A stretch of DNA of 64,000 nucleotides from Saccharothrix carnea (GTDB lineage: Bacteria; Actinomycetota; Actinomycetes; Mycobacteriales; Pseudonocardiaceae), in NCBI RefSeq assembly GCF_003014735.1, contig NZ_PYAX01000008.1, forward strand, positions 310,001-374,000, in the 5' to 3' direction. A program made the translations under genes and the position numbers. Positions 49,031-58,019 of this stretch are shown here, in pieces (position 1 is the first letter of the stretch; every line of letters starts with the position of its first letter). The notes under the pieces were generated by a model. The model saw only the letters and a program-made list of their open reading frames with translations. It ran no database searches and was not told where the DNA came from.

Positions 49031-50227
49031 GTGGACCGCACCGTCGAGGACCTGCTGCGCGAGTGCGCGCCGCAGGTCCTCGGCACGGTCGCGCGCCGGT
49101 TCGGCGACTTCGCGCAGGCCGAGGACGCCGTGCAGGAGGCGTTGCTGGCCGCCGCACGGCACTGGCCCGTCGACGGCGTGCCGGACAACCCGCGCGGCTG
49201 GCTCGTGCAGACCGCCGTGCGCAGGATGACCGACCTGATCCGCAGCGAGGCCGCGCGCCGCCGCCGTGAGGCCGAGGTGTCCCGCGAACCGGCGACCGGC
49301 GACGTGGCGGACCGGGACGACACGCTGGTGGTGCTGTTCCTGTGCTGCCACCCGGAGCTGACGCCCGCGTCCGCGATCGCGCTGACGTTGCGCGCGGTGG
49401 GCGGGCTGACCACGGCGGAGATCGCCAACGCGTTCCTGGTGCCCGAGGCGACCATGGCCCAGCGGATCAGCCGGGCCAAGCAGAAGCTGCGCGGCGCGAA
49501 CTTCGCCCTGCCCGGCCCGGACGAGTTCGCGGCCCGGCTGCGGTCCGTGCTGCACGTGCTGTACCTGATCTTCAACGAGGGCTACACCAGCAGCGTCGGC
49601 GGTTCGCTGCACCGCACCGAGCTGTCCGGCGAGGCGATCCGGCTGGCCAGGGCCGTGCACGCCCGCCTGCCGTCCGACCCGGAGGTCACGGGCCTGCTGG
49701 CGCTGATGCTGCTCACCGACGCCCGCAGGCCCGCGCGCACCGGCCCGGACGGCGCCCTCGTCCCGCTGGCCGAGCAGGACCGGTCGAAGTGGGACCAGGC
49801 GCTGATCGTGGAGGGCGTCGACCTGATCATGGCGGCGGTGGAGCGGGGCGCCATCGGCGAGTACCAGCTCCAGGCGTCGATCGCGGCCCTCCACGACGAC
49901 GCGCGGCGCGCGGAGGACACCGACTGGCCGCAGATCCTGGGCCTGTACGGGCTGCTGGAGCGGATGACCGGCAACCCGGTGGTGTCGCTCAACCGGGCGA
50001 TCGCGGTGGCCATGGTGCACGGCCCGGCGGAGGGCCTGGAGCTGGTCGACGCCCTGGCCGACCGCCTGCCCGGCCACTACCGCGTCGACGCCGTCCGGGC
50101 CCACCTGCACGAGATGTCCGGCGACGCACCGCGGGCCGTGGCGCACTACCGCACGGCCGCCGCCCGCACCACCAGCGTCCCCGAGCAGCGTTACCTGATG
50201 GACAAGGCCGCCCGCCTGGCCCGCTGA
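49031..50227 (+). CDS. ECF42-group RNA polymerase sigma factor
   Basis: A 398-residue sigma factor. Sigma-2 region: RFGDFAQAEDAVQEALLAAA then GWLVQTAVRRMTDLIRS. Sigma-4: LTLRAVGGLTTAEIANAFLV, ATMAQRISRAKQKLRG. The C-terminal extension of about 200 residues (LYGLLERMTGNPVVSLNRAI; GHYRVDAVRAHLHEM) is the TPR-like domain that defines ECF42. No anti-sigma gene is adjacent, as usual for the group, where the C-terminal domain regulates activity. Confidence 0.94.
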   Translation: MDRTVEDLLRECAPQVLGTVARRFGDFAQAEDAVQEALLAAARHWPVDGVPDNPRGWLVQTAVRRMTDLIRSEAARRRREAEVSREPATGDVADRDDTLVVLFLCCHPELTPASAIALTLRAVGGLTTAEIANAFLVPEATMAQRISRAKQKLRGANFALPGPDEFAARLRSVLHVLYLIFNEGYTSSVGGSLHRTELSGEAIRLARAVHARLPSDPEVTGLLALMLLTDARRPARTGPDGALVPLAEQDRSKWDQALIVEGVDLIMAAVERGAIGEYQLQASIAALHDDARRAEDTDWPQILGLYGLLERMTGNPVVSLNRAIAVAMVHGPAEGLELVDALADRLPGHYRVDAVRAHLHEMSGDAPRAVAHYRTAAARTTSVPEQRYLMDKAARLAR

Positions 50228-50260
50228 CCGCCGGTAGCCTGGGTGGGGGGGTGGTGAGTC

Positions 50261-50665
50261 GTGACCCAGCGCAAACCGGCCGGTGTCGGCTTCGAGACCT
50301 GGATCGAGCGGCAGATCCGCGAGGCGCAGGACCGGGGCGAGTTCGACGACCTGCCCGGCGCGGGCAAGCCGTTGGCCGGGCTGCACGAGCCGCACGACGA
50401 GCTGTGGTGGGTGAAGGAGAAGCTGCGCCGCGAAGAGGGCACGGCGCTGCCTCCGACGTTGCTGCTCCGCAAGGAGGCAGCCGCCGCGCGCGAGGCCGCC
50501 GGGCGGGCGCGCACCGAGGCCGAGGTGCGGTCCATCCTGGCCGCGATCAACGCCCGGATCGAGGACGCCATCCGCAAGCCGATGTCCGGCCCGCCGCTGA
50601 ACCTGATGCCGTTCGACGTCGAGCACGTGGTCGCGCGGTGGCGGGCCGACCGGTCCGGGGGCTGA
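50261..50665 (+). CDS. DUF1992 family protein
   Basis: A 134-residue protein, GTG start. FETWIERQIREAQDRGEFDD, LPGAGKPL and VREKL-like KEKLRREEG define the DUF1992 (DnaJ homologue C28-like) domain. Charged helical protein, cytoplasmic, unknown role. 34 bp after the sigma gene but probably independent. Confidence 0.9.
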   Translation: MTQRKPAGVGFETWIERQIREAQDRGEFDDLPGAGKPLAGLHEPHDELWWVKEKLRREEGTALPPTLLLRKEAAAAREAAGRARTEAEVRSILAAINARIEDAIRKPMSGPPLNLMPFDVEHVVARWRADRSGG

Positions 50666-50731
50666 CGCCGCGGTGGGAGGAATCCATCGCCGATGCGGCG
50701 CCATCGGCAGAACGGCGCGGTGCTTATCACT

Positions 50732-50857
50732 CCGACAGGTCCCTAGTGCGGACGTTCGGAGCGGGAATTCTCCGTGATGAGGAAAGCGCTGATCAGATCG
50801 AATCGGCCCGAGACGGTATTGCACACCATCGAGGTACGCATTGTGCGGACCTGTCGG
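50732..50857. repeat. Distant inverted repeat before the NTPase gene
   Basis: CCGACAGGTCC (50732-50742) and GGACCTGTCGG (50847-50857) are exact inverse copies 104 bp apart, in the gap before the NTPase gene. They could be ends of a small decayed insertion or paired regulator sites. Confidence 0.4.
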
Positions 50858-50882
50858 CTCCGACATAGGTGACCATTGGCCT

Positions 50883-53800
50883 GTGCATGAGAACGCAGTG
50901 TCCGGCACCGTCGCGGGTTCGGTGGTGCAGGTCGGCTCCCTGCACGGCAACGTGTACCTGAACACCAACGCCAGCCCCGGAGGCGTGCACTACCTCGCGC
51001 AGGTGGAACGCATCGCACCCGCCGACCTGATCGACCGGGACGCCGAACTCGCCGAACTCGCCGACTTCTGCACATCGCCCGCGACCGAGGGCCGGTACAC
51101 GTGGTGGCGCGCCGACGCGTGGGCCGGCAAGTCGGCGCTGCTGTCGTGGTTCGTCCTGCACCCACCACCGAACGTCAACCTGGTCTCGTTCTTCATCACC
51201 GCGCGCTTGGCCGGCCAGAGCGACAGGCACGCTTTCGTCGAGAACCTGCTGGATCAACTCCTCGCACTGCTGAAGGAGCCGCTCCCGGCACAGCTGACCG
51301 AGTCGACGCGCGAGGCGCACCTCTTGGGCCTGTTGGCCGAAGTGGCGCAACGCTGCCGGAACCGGGGAGAGCACTTCGCCCTCGTGCTCGACGGGCTGGA
51401 CGAGGACCACGGGGTGGACGGGACGCCGGACGCGCACAGCATCGCGGCCTTGCTCCCGGTCGTACCCCCGGCCGGTATGCGGGTCATCGTCGCGTCCCGC
51501 CCCAACCCGCCGATCCCCGACGACGTACCGGACCACCACCCGCTCCGCACGTCGGCGATCGTCCGACGACTCAGCCCTTCGCCGAAGGCACACGCGCTGC
51601 GCCACGTCATGGAGCGAGACCTCAAGCGCCTGCTCACGGGCACACCCGTCGAGCAGGACCTGCTGGGCCTCCTCACCGCGGCGGGCGGCGGCCTCACCAC
51701 GTCGGACCTCGCCGAGCTGAGCGGGATCTCGCAGTGGGAGATCGAAGACCACCTGCGCACCACCGCGGGGCGCAGCTTCGTCCGCCGACCGGGGCTCCGG
51801 CCGGCCGACTCACCCGACGTCCACCTGCTCGCACACGAACAACTGCAGCTCACCGCCGTCGAGATGCTCGGACCGCGGCTGCGCGCCTACCGGTCACGGC
51901 TCCACCGCTGGGCGGAGGGCTACCGCGACCGCCGATGGCCGCTGAGCACCCCGGAGTACCTGCTGCGCAGCTACTTCACGATGTTGGCCGCCACCGGGGA
52001 CGTGGACAGGATGGTCGCCTGCGCGACCGATCTCCACCGACGGAGCCGTGCGTTGGCCCTGACGGGCGGGGACGCCGCGACGCTCGCGGAGATCAGGGAG
52101 GCGCAGGACCTCGTCCTCGCCCGGCCCCGACCCGACTTGACCTCCCTGCTCCGTCTCGCGATCCACCGCAACGACATTTATCAACGCAACAGCCGCATCC
52201 CGTCGACGCTGCCGGCCGGCTGGGCGAGGGTAGGCGCGATCGACCGCGCGGAGTGCATCATCGACGCGATGCGCGACCCGGTCGACCGCATCCAGGCACT
52301 GCTGTCGACCGCGGACGCCGTCCGTGCGAGGGGTGAGGCGGAGCGCGCGGGCGGCCTGCTGCAACAGGCCGAGGTGCTGGCGCGTCCGCTCAGCCAGTTC
52401 GTCAGCGCGGCACCGCTCCGGGCGGTGGCGACCGCGTTCTCGGCCATCGGTGACCACGACCGGGCCGAGCAGATCACCCAGCTCGTGCGCAACAAACCCG
52501 AGCGGGCGCTGGCCATGGCGTCCCTGGCCGTGCGAGCCGCTGAAGCGGGCGACGTGGAACGCGCGGCGAACCTGCTCGACGCGGCACTCGCCTTGATCCG
52601 CCCGGACCAGATCGGCTGGCGGGTACCGGCACTGGCGGCCATCGCGATCGCCGCGGCGAAGATGGGGGACCTGGACCACGCGTACCGGCTGCTCGACGAG
52701 GCGGAGGCACTCCTGCTGTCGGACGAGCAACGGGTGTTCGGACTCGAAGCGGGCGAGGCCGCGAGGGGCGCGGCGATCATCGGTGACGTCGACCGCGCGC
52801 TCAGGCTGGCCCACATGGTCGGCCCGGTCGACAACCACGAACGGTGCCTGCTCTGGATCATCGAGATCATCGCGGCGACCGAGGCCGACCGCGCCGAGGC
52901 GGTGGTCCGCTCGACCGCGGACGGCCCGAGGCTCAGCGCCAGGCTGGCCGTCATGGCACGAGTCGTGGCGGCATCGGGCGACCGGATCCGCGCGAGCCGC
53001 CTGATCGCCGAAGCCGAGCGGGTCGCGCGGGACATCGCCGACGCCGCGGTGCGAAGCGACGCGATGATGGCCGTCGCCGTGGCCGTGGCCTCCGCGGGAG
53101 GGCTCGGCAGGGCGGGCGCGATCGCCCGCGCGAACGTGGTGCTCAGCCGGGACGCCGACGCGCTGGTCTCCCTCGCCGCCAGCGCCCTCGACGCGGACGA
53201 CGTCGAGCAGGCGTCCGAGCTGCTGGCCCTCGCCGAGGAGGTGGCGCGAGCCGACATCGGACCGGAGGACGAGAAGCGCTCCGTGCTGTGGATCAGGACG
53301 ATGGCGGACTTCAGCGACTTCCCGCGAGCCGAATCCCTCGCCCGATCGCTGAGAGATCGCACCGCGCGGTCCGCCGCGTGGGCGGCGATCGCCGAAGGCG
53401 CGATCGGGGCCGGGATGCTCGACTACGCCGAACGCGCCGTTCGCGCGATCGAGGAAGTGGCGGTGCAGCGGCGCCCGCGCCTCGAACTGATCCGCGCGGT
53501 GATGGCCACCGGCGACTTCATCCGCGCCGAGATGATCGCACGCACCGCCACCGATTCCACGCACCGGATCGACGCGCTGACGTTGGTCGCCGAAGCCGCC
53601 CGACGCGGGGACCTCATCGACCAGGTCCACGAGATCGTCGGTGCTTTCAGCGGGCCCGTCGAACGGTTGGAGATGCTGGCCGGCGTGCTGGAGGTCGCCG
53701 CGAACATCGGCGATCGCGCGCGGGCGATCGACTTGTTCCACAACATGAGAACGCTTGCGCACGCGGTGGTCGACAACGCCTCCGACCACCCGTGGGGCAA

Positions 53801-54155
53801 CACGGTGAAAGCGCACAACGTCTTGCTGATACTGCCGCGCAGAGTGCGGAGCCTGACCGAGTTGGCGGAGGCCGCGGCACGCCTGAAGCGCAATCCCGCG
53901 TTCCTCTTCCAGGACTCGGACACCCGGGTCCTCCCGTCGCCCTCGACTTATCGGTCGGAAATCATCGACCGGCCGTCGGAGCGGGTGATCGCCCGGAACC
54001 TGACCGAGTTGCACTGGTGCCACGTCGTCGAGGATCTCGTGATGCTGTCGTCGGACTTCTACCGGGTGATCACCGAAGAACTGGATCGCCTGGCCGACCA
54101 GGGTCCACCACCCGACTACCCGTCGTCCGAGGCTGATCGCCCGTCTTCCTCGTGA
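50883..54155 (+). CDS. STAND-like NTPase with long helical repeat region
   Basis: A 1090-residue protein (TTG 50841 would add 14 residues). The N-terminus VSGTVAGSVVQVGSLHGNVY is the Gly/Val leader found before many actinobacterial NTPases. P-loop: WRADAWAGKSALL (Lys83). Walker B: FALVLDGLDED (Asp170). After an arginine-finger region (VIVASRPNPP) and a winged-helix-like part (LTTSDLAELSGISQWEIEDH) come about 650 residues of roughly 35-residue Ala-rich helical repeats of the pattern A..A.AGD..RA..L. This is the layout of STAND signalling/defence ATPases that oligomerise on sensing a ligand. No effector domain is recognised, so the partner or output is unknown. The 3' end overlaps the convergent cupin gene by 86 bp. 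Confidence 0.82.
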   Translation: MHENAVSGTVAGSVVQVGSLHGNVYLNTNASPGGVHYLAQVERIAPADLIDRDAELAELADFCTSPATEGRYTWWRADAWAGKSALLSWFVLHPPPNVNLVSFFITARLAGQSDRHAFVENLLDQLLALLKEPLPAQLTESTREAHLLGLLAEVAQRCRNRGEHFALVLDGLDEDHGVDGTPDAHSIAALLPVVPPAGMRVIVASRPNPPIPDDVPDHHPLRTSAIVRRLSPSPKAHALRHVMERDLKRLLTGTPVEQDLLGLLTAAGGGLTTSDLAELSGISQWEIEDHLRTTAGRSFVRRPGLRPADSPDVHLLAHEQLQLTAVEMLGPRLRAYRSRLHRWAEGYRDRRWPLSTPEYLLRSYFTMLAATGDVDRMVACATDLHRRSRALALTGGDAATLAEIREAQDLVLARPRPDLTSLLRLAIHRNDIYQRNSRIPSTLPAGWARVGAIDRAECIIDAMRDPVDRIQALLSTADAVRARGEAERAGGLLQQAEVLARPLSQFVSAAPLRAVATAFSAIGDHDRAEQITQLVRNKPERALAMASLAVRAAEAGDVERAANLLDAALALIRPDQIGWRVPALAAIAIAAAKMGDLDHAYRLLDEAEALLLSDEQRVFGLEAGEAARGAAIIGDVDRALRLAHMVGPVDNHERCLLWIIEIIAATEADRAEAVVRSTADGPRLSARLAVMARVVAASGDRIRASRLIAEAERVARDIADAAVRSDAMMAVAVAVASAGGLGRAGAIARANVVLSRDADALVSLAASALDADDVEQASELLALAEEVARADIGPEDEKRSVLWIRTMADFSDFPRAESLARSLRDRTARSAAWAAIAEGAIGAGMLDYAERAVRAIEEVAVQRRPRLELIRAVMATGDFIRAEMIARTATDSTHRIDALTLVAEAARRGDLIDQVHEIVGAFSGPVERLEMLAGVLEVAANIGDRARAIDLFHNMRTLAHAVVDNASDHPWGNTVKAHNVLLILPRRVRSLTELAEAAARLKRNPAFLFQDSDTRVLPSPSTYRSEIIDRPSERVIARNLTELHWCHVVEDLVMLSSDFYRVITEELDRLADQGPPPDYPSSEADRPSSS

Positions 54156-54705
54156 GCTTCAGGACGGCCAACCGCTGGCGCTGCTCCGTGGGCCACCAGG
54201 CGCCGCAGTCGTCGCTGACGACGCACGCCAGGCAGTTCTCCAGGTCGTACACCTTCATCCGCGTGATCGGTGGTGCGTAGAAGTGCAGAGTCACGGCCGG
54301 GGTAGTGAGGGGATTGCCCATCGAGTGCACCATGCCCCGCGCGGCGAAGTAGTTCGTTCCCTCCTTCTCGACCCTGGACAGGTACTTGGCCGGGGTGTCG
54401 TCCTGGTCGAGCGTGTAGAGGTCGTGCGAGATCGTTCCCTGCACGACCGAGATCACGCCGAAGGACGACCCGTGGTCGTGCGGACTGCACTGCCTCTGCG
54501 TCGCCCAGTTCATCGCGATGATCTCGACCTCGTCGGTGGCGAGCAGCTTCTGCCGGCCATAGGGGTAGAGACCCGGTTCGCTCAAGTACGGCCGCAGCTC
54601 CGCGACCGTCACGCCGACGCGGTCGACCGCTGTTATCAGCTCGCTCGGCGTCGGCCGTTCGAGAGACTTCACCATGTCCGTCAAGCGATCAAGGAGTTCG
54701 TTCAC
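54070..54705 (-). CDS. Cysteine-dioxygenase-like cupin
   Basis: A 211-residue cupin of the cysteine dioxygenase type I family (usual length about 190-220). Iron ligands: His76 and His78 in CSPHDHGSSFG and His127 in MVHSMGNP; the second cupin motif ends VTLHFYAPPITRMKVYD. It oxidises a thiol (cysteine or a small thiol) to a sulphinate with O2. GTG start. The 3' end overlaps the NTPase gene. It is divergent from the M81 peptidase gene across a 425-bp gap. Confidence 0.85.
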   Translation of the reverse strand: MNELLDRLTDMVKSLERPTPSELITAVDRVGVTVAELRPYLSEPGLYPYGRQKLLATDEVEIIAMNWATQRQCSPHDHGSSFGVISVVQGTISHDLYTLDQDDTPAKYLSRVEKEGTNYFAARGMVHSMGNPLTTPAVTLHFYAPPITRMKVYDLENCLACVVSDDCGAWWPTEQRQRLAVLKLTRKTGDQPRTTGSRVVDPGRPGDPVLR

Positions 54706-55130
54706 CTGCGGTCACCTCGAATGCTCGTAGCGCCTCTGTCCGTATCTGCCAGGCGGAACGCGTGGTGCGTCCATCAAGGCCATCGGTTGCCGGCGGCGCA
54801 CATCAAAAAGTCGGTCGCCGGAAGCTTGCGGAGGTGTGCTCGGAGTCAACCGCCGGCGAGTTATGTACTACCACCATTACATTCAGCTCCGCTACCGACA
54901 GACTTGGGTCGTCACCTATACGGACTATGGACAGCGCGATTGTTGGCGCTGGTAGTCTCGGTGAGTGGTACGGATGGGCTAGTGCGGGAGGGTGCCGCGG
55001 AATTCCGTTACATCAGGAATCCGGGTCGATGGCGGACGAGGTGAACGGTGTCCGGGTTGCCGCTCCGGATGTTATTTCGAAGAAAAGCCCCGCGTGATTG
55101 TCCGAATTTGCATCCATGGGAGCGTGGAAC
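54706..55130. other. Promoter-type interval between divergent genes
   Basis: A 425-bp gap, lower in GC than neighbours (for example around 54860-54960). No convincing gene. A 22-codon frame (55029-55097, MADEVNGVRVAAPDVISKKS) ends just before the peptidase gene; its codon bias is weak. Promoters for the cupin and peptidase genes should lie here. Confidence 0.5.
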
Positions 55131-56594
55131 GTGCGAGTGCTGATCGGCGGGATAGTGCACGAATCGAACACGTTCGCCGTCGAGGTGATGGGGTTGACCG
55201 GCGTCGAACACTTCACCCTCACCTCGGCCGAAGACGTCCTGTCGGTGTTCTCCGGGACCAACAGCACGATGGGCGGGTACCTGGACGCGTGTCGGCAGCA
55301 CGGCGTGGAGATCGTGCCGGCGCCGCACGCTCGCGCCGAGCCCGGCTCGACCGTGGACGCCGGCACCTACCACCTCCTGCTGCGCGGGCTGCTGAGTGCC
55401 ATTCGCGGCGCTCAGGAGGTCGATGTGGTCCTGCTCGACCTCCACGGCGCGGGTGTCGTGTTCCCGGACCGCTCCCTCGAACTGGACCTCGCCCGCGCCG
55501 TGCGCGCGGAAGTCGGCGGCAAGGTGATCGCGGCGAGCATGGACCTGCACGCGAACATCGACGAACGCCTGCTCGACGTGGTCGACGTCGTGGTGGGTTT
55601 CCACGAATACCCCCACGTCGACATGGCCAACCGCGCCAGGCTGGCCGCCGACCTGGCGATCCGGGCGGCACGTCGCGAACTGTCGCTCGTCTCCACGATC
55701 GTGCGGCTGCCCATGCAACTGCCGCCCACGCTGACGACCAGCGGCATCGGGAAGTGGCTGCGCGAGGCCGCGCAACAGGCCGAGACCGTGAACGGTGTCC
55801 TGGCGTGCAGCCCCTTCCACGGCTTTCCCCGTGCCGACACCGATCAAGCGACCACGTCGGTCGTCGTGATCACGGACGGGCAGGAAGGGCTGGCCGTCTC
55901 GAAAGCCGACGAGTTGGCGCACATCATCTGGGAACACCGGACGGAGTTCCTGCCCGAGTTGGTGCAACCACACCTCGCCATCGAGACCGCGCTCGCGTCA
56001 CCCGCCAAGCCCGCGGTGATCGGGGACGCCGGTGACAACCCCGGAGGCGGAGCGCCAGGAGACAGCACGACCCTGCTCCACGCGTTGCTCGAAGCCGGCA
56101 TCAAGTCGTGCGTCGCCACCATTTGCGACCCCGAAGCGGTCCGGGTGGCCGCCACCGCCGGAGTCGGCGGTGAGGTCGACCTCGCGGTCGGTGGCAAGCA
56201 CGGTGCCTACAGCGGAGCCCCCGTCCTCAGCCGGTGGACGGTCCGCGCGATCACCAACGGCAGCGTGGTGTACCGCAAGATGCGCCGCGGTGTCCGGTGC
56301 GAGTTCGGCCAGAGCGTCCGGTTGTCGTCGGGAGCCGTCGACGTCATCGTGTGCACCGAACGGCGGCAGGTGGTGGACCCGGAAATCCTCCTGCTGCACG
56401 GTGCCGATCCGGATCAGTACGACATCATCGTCGTCAAGTCGGCCGTGCACTTCCGATCCGGTTTCGCGGACACGGCGAGGGTCATGCTCACCGCGGACAC
56501 GGCGGGGCTCACCACGAGGGCCATCGCCACGTTGCCCGGGCGAAAGGTGTCCGCGACCCGGTGGCCGATGCGACTCGACACCGTGCTGGGCTGA
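55131..56594 (+). CDS. M81-family metallopeptidase (MlrC-type)
   Basis: A 487-residue protein starting GTG after GGGAGCG (RVLIGGIVHESNTF); ATG 55116 and TTG 55098 are alternatives. Motifs of the M81/MlrC family: GIVHESNTF, DVVLLDLHGAG, AASMDLHANIDE and VGFHEYPHVDM, which supply the zinc ligands, and GDAGDNPGGGAPGDST in the C-terminal domain. Sphingomonad MlrC cuts linear microcystin next to its Adda/D-Glu bonds, so such enzymes can act on peptides that contain D-Glu. Convergent with murD2. Confidence 0.88.
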   Translation: MRVLIGGIVHESNTFAVEVMGLTGVEHFTLTSAEDVLSVFSGTNSTMGGYLDACRQHGVEIVPAPHARAEPGSTVDAGTYHLLLRGLLSAIRGAQEVDVVLLDLHGAGVVFPDRSLELDLARAVRAEVGGKVIAASMDLHANIDERLLDVVDVVVGFHEYPHVDMANRARLAADLAIRAARRELSLVSTIVRLPMQLPPTLTTSGIGKWLREAAQQAETVNGVLACSPFHGFPRADTDQATTSVVVITDGQEGLAVSKADELAHIIWEHRTEFLPELVQPHLAIETALASPAKPAVIGDAGDNPGGGAPGDSTTLLHALLEAGIKSCVATICDPEAVRVAATAGVGGEVDLAVGGKHGAYSGAPVLSRWTVRAITNGSVVYRKMRRGVRCEFGQSVRLSSGAVDVIVCTERRQVVDPEILLLHGADPDQYDIIVVKSAVHFRSGFADTARVMLTADTAGLTTRAIATLPGRKVSATRWPMRLDTVLG

Positions 56595-56675
56595 TCGCCG
56601 GGGTCGCGACGGGTACGCCGCCGCGACACCGGACGTCAACCGAGGTCGGGCAGCGGTGCTGCGCCGACCCGATCG

Positions 56676-58019
56676 TCACCGCCGGAGTTCCGCCATCCAC
56701 TTCCGGACGACCTCCCGGTAGTGCTCCGCCTTCTCCTCGTAGTTCCGGTACCGGTCGAAGCTGGGTGCCCCGGGCGACAGCAGGACCGTGCCGCCCGAAC
56801 GGGCCAGCAGGCCGGCGGCAAGAGGCACGGCCTGTTCCAGCCCGTCCGCGGTGAGGCGCCTCTCCGGGAAGTCGGCGGCGAACTCCTGGGTCGCTTCGCG
56901 ACCGTTCTCGGGCATCGCGACGACGTACACGCGATCTGACCGCGCACGGAGGTAGTCGTTCAGCGGTCGGTACGAAATGCCACGACTCTGGCCGCCCGCG
57001 ATGACCACCACCGGTTTCGCCGGGTCGGCCGATTCGACGGCGGCGATCACGCTTTCCGGAGCGGTCGACAGGCAATCGTCGATCCAGGTGATGCCGTCGT
57101 GCTCGGCGATCGTCTCCAGGCGGTGCGGCAGGCCTTCGAACGACTCGACCGCCTCGGCCAGGTCGGGGGAGAGCCGACCCGGTCCGGCGTAGAGCTCGGC
57201 GGCCACCGCCGCGACCTTGAGGTTCCGCAGGCTGTGCGGGGCTCGCATCGCCGGAGGAAGTCGCTCGACACCCGTTGCACCGCCGAAGAACCCGTCCGCG
57301 GGGCCGGTGTGCTCGTCGACCAGGTGGACTTCGCCGGTGAACTCGTCAGCGACACCGAGACCGCGCACCTTGTCGAACGTCGCGTGGTCGCACACGAGGT
57401 GCTCGGCACCACGGGTGAAGACCTTCGCCTTGTCCCGCCAGTACTGCTCGCGCGATCCGTGCCACGGCAGGTGCTCCTCGAAGAGGTTGGTCACCACGGC
57501 GATGCGCGGAGATCGGGTCAGCCAGGCGCACTGGTAGCTGGACAGCTCGGCGACGACCGCGTCGGTGCCGTCCGGCAGTTCGAGCAGGGCGGTGCCGATG
57601 TTGCCGGCGAGCACGGAGTCCACGCCCGAGCGGTCCAACAAGTGGTGGATCAGCTTGGCGGTCGAACTCTTCCCCTTGGTTCCGGTCACCCCGATCGTGC
57701 GGGCCCAGTTCCCGACCATCCACCACCCGCTGCCGGAGACCAGCCGGACCGATGCCTCGGCCAGCCGTCCGATGTACTCGTGCCGCATCGGAACCCCGGG
57801 ACTCACGAACACCGTGTCGCAGGACTCCAGAGCCGCCAACTCGGACCCGGCGACGTGCACGGTGGAGACGATGTCGGACGGGAGTGCGAGCCCGCCGCCG
57901 CCCTCGTCGACGATGGTCACCTCGCGCGCGTGGCCGTCCACGTACGCCAGCGCGGCCTTGCCCTCCCGGCCGAAGCCCCAGATTCCGACATGGCGCCCCG
58001 CCAGGTCAGCCGATCGCAT
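56676..58019 (-). CDS. murD2: MurD2-like UDP-MurNAc-L-Ala ligase
   Basis: A 447-residue Mur ligase. N-terminal Rossmann: GIWGFGREGKAAL; P-loop: VTGTKGKSSTAKLIHHLL; ELSSYQ and GLPHRLE are Mur-ligase motifs; C-terminal domain includes VIAGGQSRGISYRPL. Because the neighbour is MurL, the likely reaction is addition of L-Glu to UDP-MurNAc-L-Ala, as known for Xanthomonas MurD2, instead of the D-Glu added by MurD. It overlaps the murL end by 14 bp. A housekeeping MurD presumably exists elsewhere in the dcw cluster. Confidence 0.88.
   Translation of the reverse strand: MRSADLAGRHVGIWGFGREGKAALAYVDGHAREVTIVDEGGGGLALPSDIVSTVHVAGSELAALESCDTVFVSPGVPMRHEYIGRLAEASVRLVSGSGWWMVGNWARTIGVTGTKGKSSTAKLIHHLLDRSGVDSVLAGNIGTALLELPDGTDAVVAELSSYQCAWLTRSPRIAVVTNLFEEHLPWHGSREQYWRDKAKVFTRGAEHLVCDHATFDKVRGLGVADEFTGEVHLVDEHTGPADGFFGGATGVERLPPAMRAPHSLRNLKVAAVAAELYAGPGRLSPDLAEAVESFEGLPHRLETIAEHDGITWIDDCLSTAPESVIAAVESADPAKPVVVIAGGQSRGISYRPLNDYLRARSDRVYVVAMPENGREATQEFAADFPERRLTADGLEQAVPLAAGLLARSGGTVLLSPGAPSFDRYRNYEEKAEHYREVVRKWMAELRR

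Noticed and set aside
50841..50882. Upstream TTG start for the STAND-like protein
   Set aside because: GTG 50883 places the Gly/Val leader at the N-terminus as usual for the family; TTG has no ribosome-binding site.
55029..55097. 22-codon frame as a RiPP precursor for the peptidase neighbourhood
   Set aside because: Codon bias and ribosome-binding site are weak and no RiPP-modifying enzyme is nearby.
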